Source of the DNA: Phoenix dactylifera
Taxonomy: Eukaryota > Streptophyta > Magnoliopsida > Arecales > Arecaceae
Direction of reading: 5' to 3'
Assembly: GCF_009389715.1 (NCBI RefSeq)
Contig: NC_052399.1
Location: 4,542,938-4,606,937, forward strand
Length of the DNA: 64,000 nucleotides
Shown: piece after piece, positions 34,386-45,045 of the stretch
How positions within the stretch are numbered: the stretch's first letter is position 1
How the letters are laid out: every line of letters starts with the position of its first letter
Made by a program: the position numbers and the translations under genes
Notes under the pieces: generated by a model
Database searches by the model: none
Seen by the model: the letters and a program-made list of their open reading frames with translations, nothing else
What the model was told of the DNA's origin: nothing

Positions 34386-35581
34386 ATGGAGAGAAAGCTA
34401 CTCAAATGCCAAGCCCTGTTGATCGGATTGCTATGCGCTCTTGATATCACCAGGGTTTCAGCTGATGTCGGCACAGCTACATCATATGGCCCTCCATATC
34501 TACGTGCGTTTCTCCTTTTCTCCCTTCATCTATAATTAACCAACCAAAATCCTAGCTACGACCCTCCTCTTTGTGGTTGGAGGACTTGTGAGGGACCTAA
34601 ACAGGGAGGGGAAAGAAACTTCTCCTTGCCTGCCGGAGGATCCAGTACAATCACTCATCACCATGCATGCATCGAACATAGGCCAGGTGGAGAACACAGG
34701 ATCCACCTGTACCCCATGCCCTGCGCAGCCACAAGCTGTGAGTGACTGAACTGAATCCTCTCGTTCTAATATCAACAGGGAAAAAATAACCATGTCAGTT
34801 GACCTTATAAAAAAAAAAAACTAGTCAGAAGACATCAATAAAGTTTCTTAGCTGTTAAAACTCTAGCTTTCTTTCTAAGCTGACCAGCCACATAATATTA
34901 TTTAAGTTTTTTTTATCCTATATAAGTATCTAAGTTCTGCCCTGAGATGGAACTAATTTTTTTTTCTTTTCCCTGTTTAAAAAAAACACATGCCTCCATG
35001 AACCTTTCAAGCCTCTACTTTTTTTTTTCTTTTCCTTGTTCAGAACAAAATTTGATGGTGCCAGCTTTTTTTTCAAGAGCCGCATTATATGTGTATGGTG
35101 AACTGTGAAGTACCTTGATGACTTGTTCGTTTCTAAGTGCAGCAACAAAATGCTCAGGCTACAACCAGGATCAACTGCCAGGGAATGGTCTCTTTGTTGC
35201 AGCAGGGAATGGGGTATGGGACAATGGTGCAGCATGCGGTAGAAAGTACCGGCTCCGATGCCTAAGCGGGCTCAGGCGGCCATGCAAAGATGGCACCATA
35301 GTCGTGGAAGTTGTGGATCTCTGCAGGAACAGGCCATGTTCCTCAACCCTGGTCTTATCCAACGAAGCCTTCGACGCTGTGTCCAAGATTCCAAATACAA
35401 AGATCAACGTAGAATACACACAGTAAGACCGACCCCCTTTCGGAATATTCATCTACCGATAAACAACATATTTCTTCTATTGATATGATGTCAGAATTCA
35501 GATAACGTGTGAAATATATTATTGCACACTTGCTTCACTCTTGCTGATTTGTGTTAAAATTAATGGGTTTTCAGGATATGA
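34386..35581 (+). CDS. EG45-domain secreted protein (plant natriuretic peptide-like), gene 2
   Basis: Exons 34386-34503, 35143-35422 and 35575-35581, 134 residues. The signal peptide is about residues 1-26 (hydrophobic ALLIGLLCALDITRVSA), then DVGTATSYGPPYLP. The middle exon is exactly 280 nt, as in gene 1, and encodes the barwin-like core: LFVAAGNGVWDNGAACGRKY, RPCKDGTIVVEVVDLC and IPNTKINVEYTQ. The third exon is again only 7 coding nt: donor CA|GTAAGA, acceptor TTTTCAG|GATATGA, ending Gln-Ile-stop. If that intron is retained, a TAA follows immediately, giving a protein one residue shorter. Intron 1 is 639 bp against 147 bp in gene 1. Same strand and same exon phases indicate tandem duplication. 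Confidence 0.88.
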
Positions 35582-35738
35582 TACGATGGAAAAGCAATTC
35601 ACTTGCTGACCAAACAAATAGATGCGGAAGAAAGCAGAGTTACCGAGAGACATATTAAGACTGTATCAAGGGACCAGGCCTTATACTATATGAATATAAA
35701 CCATTTAAGTGAATTAATTCCAGAATTTATGCTGAATG

Positions 35739-35740
<2 letters not shown>

Positions 35741-35794
<54 letters not shown>

Positions 35795-35801
35795 TGTGTG
35801 T
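35741..35801. repeat. Compound (CT)n(GT)n microsatellite
   Basis: Uninterrupted CT repeats (35741-35777) pass directly into GT repeats (35778-35801). Confidence 0.95.
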
Positions 35802-38260
35802 CTTCCCCTCCCCCACACCCTCCCCAGCATTTTATTCCCAAGTTGATAACAGCAGCAGGACTTCAAATTTGGATAGGTTATGCAGTAAGTGATGCCTTCC
35901 TATAAGCCTGCTAAAATTCAACAAATGTAATGAAATTGGTCATCTCTGCCCAAATTGTGGAAGACGTTGAATCATGACAGGTGGTATCATCAAATCATTC
36001 CTTCTCAAAAAATAAGCTCTTTTCTAACTTGTTCGATAACTTTTGTAGCACTTAATTTCATGCAACTAATAATGAAAATGGCCACATTTGACATCACATG
36101 TGGCCGGCCGTATATGACATCAGGATAAATCTTATAAACTGACAATATCTTATTTCCTGTTCCATTTATCATGGCTTAAGTATTGTAATTTCAAGAACTA
36201 TATTACATAACAAATCAAATGACCTGTAAGCAGTACTAGTTACGATTGTTGATGCTTTGATGAAGCTCAGAACCAAGTAGAAAAATACAGTGGATATGGA
36301 ATGAAGTTGCCTATTATCTACAGGATGGATGAAGTTAGTCTACAGCAACATATTGGAAAATATTTAATTGTGCAGTGTAATGGAGGATGGAAAAGCCAAC
36401 ACTCAGCAGAGCTCTTCATCAAACAAGAATCTGATGGCGAATTAAAAAAAAAGGCAGTATGACCGATATCTATAGTCAGATGTTGGCAAAGAAATAACAG
36501 TAAGTCCCACTACAAAGATTGTGGGATAATCAGTCGTTTATGTATATAATTGTCAAAGATATCGATCTATTGCACATCGCAATTTTGAGTTAAACAGTAC
36601 CTTGGCTCCAAATAAATTTTCATATGGCCCCTTGGCAATCATTTCAGCCAATAACCAGCAGAAGATGTATAGCTGCTTGCAGCTGACATTAGACACAATA
36701 CTGGCAAAAATAAAGATAAAATAATAGAACCATAAGAAAGTGGCAAAGCCTTTTCAAAATTCTCCTATTTCCCAATAAAACTAATGCTTTTTTGGCTTCT
36801 GTTATAATCAACTTAAGCAATCAACGCTGGCTGATATTAACATATATAAATCCATAAGGTTTTACCTGCATAATATTAGAATGTTAAAAAGAATGATTGA
36901 CCAGTTGACCACCGCTAGAATCAGTCAATCACCTGTCAAGCAAATGTGGTGAGGGTGACATCAAGCAAGAAGACAGATGAACTTTGCTAATTGGAACTCA
37001 AAGCACCACAAAGATCAGAAAAATGAAGGATCTTTCATATTCCGAAAGAAGTCAATAAAGTCAACCACCAGCTCAAAAAAGATGCAAATTGCTCGGCCTA
37101 ACAAGCTCTCCTCTGTGGTGAAACGAAAGGCCTGTAACCATCGAATAGGTTACAGACCAGTAAAAATCTTATCCATATGCAGATAAAAATGCCAAGAGAA
37201 GAAATAAAACAAGCCAAGTATGGTTTTTCTTCAATGCTGCGGAGAAATGAAACTTACAACATGATCTTCCAGATGGTGAACTCGGCTGAGTTTGCTCGAT
37301 GTTGAGGACGTTACGCTCTCTGATGCCAGTTTGCATTCAATACACGGATACAATTAATCAGTTAAGGGATCGATATAGTGAGCTTCCAAAGAGTTCGCCA
37401 ATGAACACAGCATACTTTTGTACCTTATGATCAAATAATTCCAATGTAAATAGCACATAGATTAAAACAAATGGCCAGACATGATTGTGGACAGGAATGT
37501 TGCTGAGAAACACGAGCACGCACAGACAGCAGGAAGCTGTGGAAAGCAAATTAGGTTAGCAGAATATAGTTGCATGGGTCACATAGCATGCAGAGGTGTC
37601 CGCCAAAGATGTCAGCAAGAAAGAAGAGAGCATGGAAGTGGAAAACAACTTCATGCCACTCCCACCCCAACCAGCCAAAAGGAATTAAATAAAGAACCAC
37701 CAATAAAAAGATAGGGAAATTTCAGTTATGAAGGAAGACTTCACCTTGCGCTTCCTCAATTCGCATTTGAAGTATCTCGTATCTATAAGCAGGGGGGCGT
37801 GGCCAAGAAGCAGCCAGCTGACTGCCCCCTTCAACCCGACCTTTATTCGCTGTGCGCTTCTTCTTCTTCAGAGCTGCTGCTTCCCCAGTGCCTTGTTCTG
37901 CTACCTGAGGTCTCAGCGATTTGTACAGTAGAATTTGTTCTTTTGGGATGGGGGAGTAACTATCCCAAGGGTCCTCAAATCTAAGTACTCTAGAAATCAG
38001 ACTTCTTGTAACAAATCGCAGAGGCTACAGTCACCTGCTGCAAATGACCCACCTTTGTGCATTCGTTTGGAAAGAGACATTAACATTGGATCCGGTGCAA
38101 GTCTTAGGATTTGATCAGTTATATAATTAGACGAATTGATATGCTAAGTGCACGATGCACGATATATATATCTAGAAGGTGCAGAGCACAGAAAAATTAT
38201 ATAAGGTCATAAATAAAAATCCTTATAAGGTTTCAAAATAATACAAGAATAATAATACGA
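35802..38260. other. Intergenic; contains one unexplained coding-like signal
   Basis: Mostly AT-rich with no recognised gene. The exception is a pair of splice-consistent minus-strand exons at 37015-37330, listed separately. Hydrophobic minus-strand ORF 37358-37549 could be a related exon but cannot be joined convincingly. Confidence 0.45.
37015..37330 (-). CDS. Possible 3' exons of an unidentified minus-strand gene
   Basis: On the minus strand an open segment reading CKLASESVTSSTSSKLSRVH then HLEDHV ends at a consensus donor (GTT followed by GTAAGTTT, 37257). The next acceptor, GGTTACAG ending at 37132, opens an exon (37131-37015). It continues in the same phase with FRFTTEESLLGRAICIFFEL, a VVDFIDFFRN segment and a TGA stop. 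The intron would be 126 bp. Frame agreement and amino-acid composition are better than chance, with a Ser-rich and then hydrophobic tail. The 5' part and the protein family are not recognised. Confidence 0.3.
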
Positions 38261-38269
38261 TAATTATGG

Positions 38270-38700
38270 CAATGGTATCGGTCTCCTTGCCCAATGTATG
38301 CTAAAGTTCTGCTGAAACCGAAATATGCCGAGGTCGGCTCATACCAAGTTATGCCGAGGTCGGCTAAAACTAAAAAGAAAGGCAGGATTGATCTATAAAG
38401 AAGTCTGTTTGTCAGAAAATTTTTGGCAAAAAATCCTCACATGCTTAAGTTAGTGGAGATCTAGAGCAACAATGGAAAAGAAAGAATAAATGTGGAGGAG
38501 TGCTTTGAGGAAAAAGAAAGCTTAAGAATGCTTACCTGAGAATTCCCTAGTCACTTCTATATATAGGATGAAATCAGTGTCTGTTACATAATTTGTCAGG
38601 AAGCGTCATAACCGCACAATAACGACTTTTCATGATTGATATGCGACAATAATCGCATTGATCATATTTTTTCTGATGTACTAATGTAACTATTGTCTAT
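38270..38700 (-). repeat. Probable LTR fragment or solo LTR
   Basis: Read on the minus strand the stretch has LTR-promoter features: CGGTTATGACGC, a TATA box (CCTATATATAG, plus 38559-38569), a CT-rich transcript leader (CACTCCTCCACATTTATTC) and a repeated GCCGACCTCGGCA (plus about 38327 and 38353). No internal retrotransposon region is attached. Ends and target duplication were not resolved. Confidence 0.4.
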
Positions 38701-39091
38701 ATTATAATTGCAACTTATCCAATAACTATCGGTGTTAATTTTGAACAGGAACGATCAGAATGGCGCACCGGCCAATACTAAAGCCGTTCACTCTAGTTAA
38801 GGTGGAGACGAGAAAAGGACCGGAATAATCCTCTCCCAGCGATACAATGGAAGGCACGCCGCCAAAGTTTGACTCACATTCGGGGCCTGGCCCCGAATTG
38901 GACGGACTAGATCTTCTGTTCTACACCATCACGATGGAGCGACTTGTTGGAACATCTGGACGGTAGGGGGACGTCGTAAGCGCTGAAAAGACCACGGATA
39001 CCGTCGTAGACCTTTCCTCCTCTATCCCCGTCTCCGACGGGGTTGCCTGCTTCGGAGCCTTTGGAATAATAATCTCTTGCCTTTCCCTCTC

Positions 39092-39100
39092 AAACCCTAG
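39092..39100 (+). promoter_or_regulatory. Telo-box in the DnaJ leader
   Basis: AAACCCTAG followed by CCCTAATCG lies about 80 nt before the proposed 5'-UTR intron donor. Confidence 0.4.
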
Positions 39101-39173
39101 CCCTAATCGATCTTAAAACGAAAAAAGGGTAGCGGAGAAATCCTCCTCCGCGTATCTGGATTTCAATTCTTTG

Positions 39174-39351
39174 GTAAGCCTGATTTCTCCTAAATTGTCC
39201 TCCCTATCCGTCAGATTCTTCCTATATTTCTTTCTCTTTATGGATCGATCGTTTTCGATGTTTTCTGCACTAGATATCTCGATTTTTTTCTCTCTTTTTA
39301 GTTATATATATATGACGGTGTGGAAACTCCATTTTTTCCTCTGCGATTTAG
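39174..39351 (+). other. Probable 5'-UTR intron of the DnaJ gene
   Basis: The donor TTTG|GTAAGCC at 39174 and the acceptor TGCGATTTAG ending at 39351 bound a T-rich 178-bp segment 45 nt before the DnaJ ATG. A telo-box (AAACCCTAG, 39092-39100) and pyrimidine-rich leader precede it. Confidence 0.5.
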
Positions 39352-39395
39352 GTGTTAGTGTTCCTGGATTTTAAACCCTAATCATCTAATCGGCG

Positions 39396-40496
39396 ATGGA
39401 TGGGAACAAAGACGAGGCTTTGAAATGCCTGAGGATCGGAAAGGAAGCCTTGCAGTCAGGGGACCAAACCCGTGCCCTTAAATTCCTGACCAAAGCCCGC
39501 CGCCTCGACCCTTCTCTTCCGATCGATGATCTCCTATCCGCTGCTGCGGATGGAGGATCCCGTGGCTCTTCCCCGCCGGATGGTCCTGGCAACCCCCGCG
39601 AAGAGCCCGAGAGGCCGACCCCAGGCTCTGCTTCGGCATCCTCTTTCGCTACTGCTAGGGCTGCGGCCTCAACTTCTTCCGAGGGATCTTCGAGGGCTTA
39701 CACGGAGGAGCAGATAACTGTCGTCAGGCAAATCAAGAGGCAGAAGGATTACTATCAGATCCTGGGGTTGGAACGCAATTGCACCGCGGAAGATGTTCGG
39801 AAGGCGTACCGAAAACTATCCCTCAAGGTCCACCCTGATAAAAACAAGGCCCCCGGTGCCGAGGAAGCCTTTAAGGCCGTCTCTAAAGCTTTCCAGTGCC
39901 TTAGCAATGGAGAGAGTAGGAAAAGCTATGATCTTGTTGGATCCGAGGAGCCTGCTTACGATAGGGCTGCGGCAAGGCGCCGTGCGCGTGGGTTTGATGG
40001 CTTTTATGATGCCGAAGTTGATGCGGAGGAAATATTTAGGAATTTCTTCTTTGGAGGAATGGCCCCAGCAGCCACATCGTTTGGTCCATTCCAATTTGGA
40101 GTCGGTGGCATGGGTGGCCCAAGCTTTCACCAGATGCAGGGTGGTGGTAACTCCAACCTCCGTGCTCTGATTCAGATCCTGCCTGTTATTATTCTGATTC
40201 TGTTGAACTTCCTCCCATCCAAGGATCCCGTTTATTCATTTTCTCGCGCATATCCTTATGAACACAAAATTGTGACTGCAAGAGGCGTGCCTTATTTTGT
40301 CAAGTCACCAAAGTTTGAGCAGGAGTACCCTTACCAAAGCTCGGAACGTGCTTCTCTGGAGCAGCATGTTGAGAGGGACTATCTTACGATCCTTGCACAG
40401 AATTGTCGAGTCGAGCTGCAGCGGCGTCAATGGGGTCTATCATACCAAACGCCTAACTGTGACATGCTTCGGAAGTTTCAAGAAACAGCATCTTAA
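39396..40496 (+). CDS. DnaJ/DUF1977 ER-membrane J-protein (DnaJ49 / DNAJB12-14 class)
   Basis: Single coding exon, 366 residues, starting at the first ATG (context GGCGATGGATGG). The N-terminus carries a short helical LKx[10 protein letters not shown] segment (about residues 5-40), typical of plant DnaJ49 proteins, and then a Ser/Pro-rich linker. The J-domain spans about 118-183, with HPD at 146-148. A Gly/Phe-rich stretch follows (about 200-250). A hydrophobic segment ([17 protein letters not shown], 257-273) should span the ER membrane. The C-terminal DUF1977 block (about 275-366) includes [20 protein letters not shown]. Proteins of this layout place the J-domain in the cytosol at the ER, where they recruit Hsp70 for quality control of membrane proteins. 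The convergent neighbour is the PPR gene. Identification is very secure. Confidence 0.95.
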   Translation: MDGNKDEALKCLRIGKEALQSGDQTRALKFLTKARRLDPSLPIDDLLSAAADGGSRGSSPPDGPGNPREEPERPTPGSASASSFATARAAASTSSEGSSRAYTEEQITVVRQIKRQKDYYQILGLERNCTAEDVRKAYRKLSLKVHPDKNKAPGAEEAFKAVSKAFQCLSNGESRKSYDLVGSEEPAYDRAAARRRARGFDGFYDAEVDAEEIFRNFFFGGMAPAATSFGPFQFGVGGMGGPSFHQMQGGGNSNLRALIQILPVIILILLNFLPSKDPVYSFSRAYPYEHKIVTARGVPYFVKSPKFEQEYPYQSSERASLEQHVERDYLTILAQNCRVELQRRQWGLSYQTPNCDMLRKFQETAS

Positions 40497-40849
40497 TGTC
40501 ATCGGCTCAAGGTCTGTGTTTCTAATTCAAATTGTCTTCTTTTTCTTCATTACTATTCTATTTTATGATGCCACAATAGAGTTCATCATAGCAATTTATA
40601 AAATATCATGCAAATTTCTGCTCTTTTTTAAGCACTTGAGTGCAAGCTGTAATCTTGGCACAACATGGCGTGGATTCTTCATTTTTCGTATATGTCTACC
40701 TCTAAGTTGTGCTTCAAATTCCATGAAATATCTTTTTGCGAAATTCATGGTCTGTAATTCACATATGTAGAGTTTGTCTCCTTTTCTTTTGTTTTTTTAA
40801 ACCAAGTTTTATGCACACACCTTGCTAGATGTCGTTGTATTGTGTATAG

Positions 40850-41112
40850 GGAAGACAATAATTGCTAGGTAGAGCAATCTGGTGTTCAATTCTGGCCTCA
40901 CAAGCTCAGGAACATCATCATGAGAGCTAATCTTGCCCTTAGATTTTGAGAAATGATACCCTTAACTATGACGATGATGATGATGGGAAGGCATCAATAG
41001 CTAGATAGAGCAGTCAGGTGACCAATCATGGCCTCACAATCTCATGAACATCATCATGAGAGCTAATCTTGCCCTTAAATTTTCAGCGATGATACCCTCC
41101 TGATGATGATGA
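40850..41112. repeat. Two-copy ~130-bp tandem duplication
   Basis: Copies at about 40850-40982 and 40984-41112 share GGAAG-CAATA-TAG, TAGAGCA, TGGCCTCACAA and GAACATCATCATGAGAGCTA through ATGATACCCT. GATGATGATG clusters flank them. Confidence 0.85.
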
Positions 41113-41654
41113 TGGTCTCGTTCATTTAAATTGTAAATGGCGCACTCTCAAATGGAAAAGCTTCAAGATGCTGTCTAAAAAAGGGAGGAAATAGGTTCTG
41201 TGGATGATATCTTGGGATCTCATCTGCTGCATCTACAATAATGCTAACTTTTATGAGCCTCTAGCGATGGCATACTGATCAATCTTATGAGCCACTGGCT
41301 ATTGGCATTATGTGGAAGAAAAAAGAAGAAGAATTTTGTGTTTTGAATAGGGATTTTCTGTGTGAAATGGGTTTAGGGAAAGATTCCTGCACAAATTTGC
41401 TCTTTATTACCTTGAGAGAATATCTCCCTTTACCACATTGAAGTAGATAAGTGGAAACCAATCTTTAGTAGGTAAAAATCACCCTTTGCACATTGAGGCA
41501 GATAATTGGAAACCAAACTTTAGTAAGTTTTATATTTCCTATGTAGTTTGGTGATCAGGCTTGGTGTTTTGAATACTTATACCCCAATAGGCCAATATGC
41601 AAGATCTATGCATTGAAATGACCAGATATGGCCCACACACTGTATAGTTAGACC

Positions 41655-41843
41655 CAAGGTTCGCTGTACCGATCGGTACCGGTCGGTACCGAGCGTACCG
41701 TACCCGTACCGATGGGTACCGATATCGGTACACCAATGTCGGTACGGTCGATACCGAGCGTACGGTACCGTACCGACACTCGGTACGCCTATACTAGTGC
41801 GGCACCGGTACGGGGTTCGGTACCGGTACGGCGAACCTTGGAC
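41655..41843. mobile_element. GTACCG-rich palindromic MITE-like element
   Basis: About 189 bp built from overlapping GGTACCG/CGGTACC words, with ends CAAGGTTCGC (left) and GCGAACCTTGGAC (right) in inverted orientation. TTAGACC lies directly outside both ends (41648-41654 and 41844-41850) as a 7-bp candidate target duplication. There is no coding capacity. The whole element can fold into nested hairpins. Confidence 0.65.
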
Positions 41844-43445
41844 TTAGACCTGTCTAAGCTATTGATGATTAACATATATCTGTCACCCATATATTTACTA
41901 AGTCTAGCAGGATTTCTAACTATTGCTCTGGATGGAAAAAATCTCAAATTATAGGGAAATAGATCTAAATTCCTTTGAATGAAATTCTTGTAATTCAATA
42001 CATTCTTTTAGTATTTCTTGAGCACTTAATACATCTGACTTTTGAACATATGTGAGAAACATATATTGTATTTAAGAACGTAGAGGAACTTAGTTATTAG
42101 ATATGGATGGTCCTAGCATAGCTTCTATGCGGACTCATACTTTGATGGTCTAAATCAGTTGTTAAGACATATCTCTTTCATGGATTAGCCAAGTGATCGT
42201 CTGGCTAGGTCAATAGTTTGTTTCTTATATTTTATGTGATTGCTCTTGTTATGTTTTTTTCTGAAGAAGCACACTTACACCAGCAGTCGAAACATTAACT
42301 TTTAAAAATCTTCATATTAATAATATGGATGTCATAGTATGCATGTGCATAAATAAATACCCATCCATATAGGCATGTTCATGTTGTTAAATCAATGTTT
42401 AATAGTGGTCGACAACAACAATTGTGCTAAAATGCAGGCAAATATTATAAGCGGTGCTGCTTTTTATGAGGATAGGAACAGGCACTGCCAAAGCATATCT
42501 TTTGAAACCTCACATTGGATTTTGTTCACATGCGAAGGCACTTTTCAAAATGCCCTTTTTTTTTTTGAGAGCACTCATGTGGAGGACTGCTTCGAAGTCA
42601 GAATTATGAAACATTGAAACATATATTATTTCATACAACAGTGACAGCTTAGCTAATACTGGCATCATTTCCCTTTAACAAAAAAAAGAAAGAGGGTGAG
42701 GTGGACGGACATACCGGTAGATATTAAGCATGAATATTTAGAATCAAAGCAAGGAACACCTGAGATAGATATCATCAACAGATATAATAGCTATCATGAG
42801 TGGCCATGGTCCACTCATGAAGCTAGTTGCATTTCAATCCAACTGAATCAGAAGGTTGTTAAAATCTCAATGGATTGAATACTGCAGATCTTGATGGCTG
42901 ACAACTGTTAGCTTTCTGCTGGAATCTGATTTCATCAAATATTTTCTTTCCATACTTTTCTTTTAGTGGCATATAATTTGTTTGAGCTTCAATTATTTTG
43001 GGACAACTTTGCAAAACCCATGGTTATCTAGAGGGTTCGGAACAGACAATTTGAAGATTTGGTCTGGAGAGGTTTATCAGGGTTCTCAACTTCTTATTCC
43101 TCCGTTATTAAATGTTTAGGGATTGTAATATGTTTTTTTCTGGAAGTTGTTACTTCTATGTCCCTGGGAGAGTTGTCAGCAAACTTGTGACCTTCGCCAT
43201 TTAATTTAAGATTTTAGCTATCAAGTGCTTAGATCTTTTTATGAACATCAAGGAAGCTGTGTGGTTAAAAAATGCTACCATGATATCCAGATATCTATGA
43301 GCTTATTGACCTACTTTTACCTGACCTGAATATCAAGCCCCATGAACAATTATAATCGACTGAATAGTTTCAAGGCTGTTTAGAAAAAGCAGCAAACCTG
43401 CACCATTGACTAACTATGCATCTGTCTTAGTTCAAGCAGGGATTT

Positions 43446-43510
43446 AATTGAATTTTGATGAATAAAGTTCGTTTCTAGGAATTTTATTGAATTTTGATGA
43501 ATAAAGTTCA
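43446..43510. repeat. 25-bp direct repeat
   Basis: ATTGAATTTTGATGAATAAA followed by GTTC occurs at 43447-43470 and 43487-43510. Confidence 0.85.
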
Positions 43511-45045
43511 TTGTGTCTTTGGCTGCAATATATGCATTTCTTATTTTACTTGTGATTAATCTCGGACATCATTTTCAATTTCTTTTAATACATGTATAGT
43601 ACTCAATTCGGTTGATTTTGTTCTTATAATTTAAGTGATTTTACTTGAGCAGATTGACAAGAAATATACTTCAGATTTGGAGATGACTTGTTGAGGAACA
43701 CCAAGCTAGCTTTTTATATTCTTTTTGCAACGGAGAAAATTTGGGTGAAGTAGTTTGCCTTTTGCATTGCACGACCCATGTTTGGTCTATACCATCTTCA
43801 AAAAACCTGCAATTTCATTGCTGCTAGGAATTTGATACTGGTCGTATTAATGTCGATATCAGGCGGTGCCTATCCCTTTCAGCCTTTGGTTGATCAAATT
43901 TAAACTCTTCCAACCTACTTGGTACATAAAAATAAGTATGTTTCTGATGTCATTTTGTTCCATTTGTATTAAACCGTTCTCAGCATGACGGAATACTTGC
44001 CCGGCTTTTCCCATGTAATCTGAGTTGGTTTTCTTTAACCGCTCAAGGTTGTTCTTAGAGTTTGGGAGGTGGTTTTTAGTCTGCTACAGGATCTTTTTCT
44101 CTATTAAGCTGTACTCAACAAAATATACAGGTTCGGCAACGAGGGTGATAGTTTGCAGGCCAAGCATGTTGAGACACCACCTAGTATGGGCAAGAACGCC
44201 TGCAGTGGCGGGTGCAGAGCGAGTTCGGACAAGAGTTGCAAGAAGCTAGGGCTTTTAGAAGGATTTAAGGGAAGCCAGCTATGTTTGCTTGCATCTTGGA
44301 CGCAGAATTTGCTGAAAATGCCCCTTAAGATGCTTACTTTTCCGGAACTAAATTTTAGATTTTGCTGAAGCCAAGCAAGCGAGGTTTATTCTGACCATGC
44401 CCACCCAACTATGAAGTTTCTTGCATAAGAGAAAAACAACCAAGGCCCTGTTTCCTGATTCGACATGGCAATATCTCAAGTAATATCCTTTCTTCTATGA
44501 TAGAGACTGTTAGAAAGGTGATTTACTTTATCCCATGAATATACAGATTAGCTGAAATATTAGTGGTAAATTATGATCAGGTGGTGAGCTTTCTCACCTC
44601 TGCAGCACCTGTTCAAATGGGAAGATCTTATCTGCTTATAACAGGTGGCTGTTTAAAACTAGGTTTTATGATTGTTTTTTCGTAAAATTAATTTTCAGGT
44701 TTGTGGCTTGCTATTTTTTTTTCTCCCCCAAAGAAATAGATTAAGTTGTGCGGAGTCCATCTATGATCTACCCGAGGAAGAGAATGCAGGGTATTGGAGC
44801 TTTCTCCGGGTAAAAATTGAACGATAGCCGCTAGAATTTGGTGCCGGTTCACATCCGTGCTTGTACTGCAGGAGAAGGGATGGTAAAACAGTAGAACCCT
44901 ATGTAAGTCTACGCTGAAAAGTGCAACAAGATTAATGATCTCTCATATCGGTTTGAGGTAAGAGAGGAGCAGTGTATGAATTGTGTATGGGAACATACAT
45001 GACAAACAAGAACATTTCAGAATCGTGACTCCATCCACGGAGTGC

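Larger units (their letters stand above)
40497..45045. other. Convergent intergenic region between the DnaJ and PPR genes
   Basis: It probably starts with the DnaJ 3' UTR; CTCAAGGTCTGTG at about 40505 could be a 3'-UTR donor. It contains a ~130-bp tandem duplication (40.85-41.11 kb), the GTACCG element (41655-41843) and a 25-bp direct repeat near 43.45 kb. No supported coding exon was seen in either strand. Confidence 0.5.
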
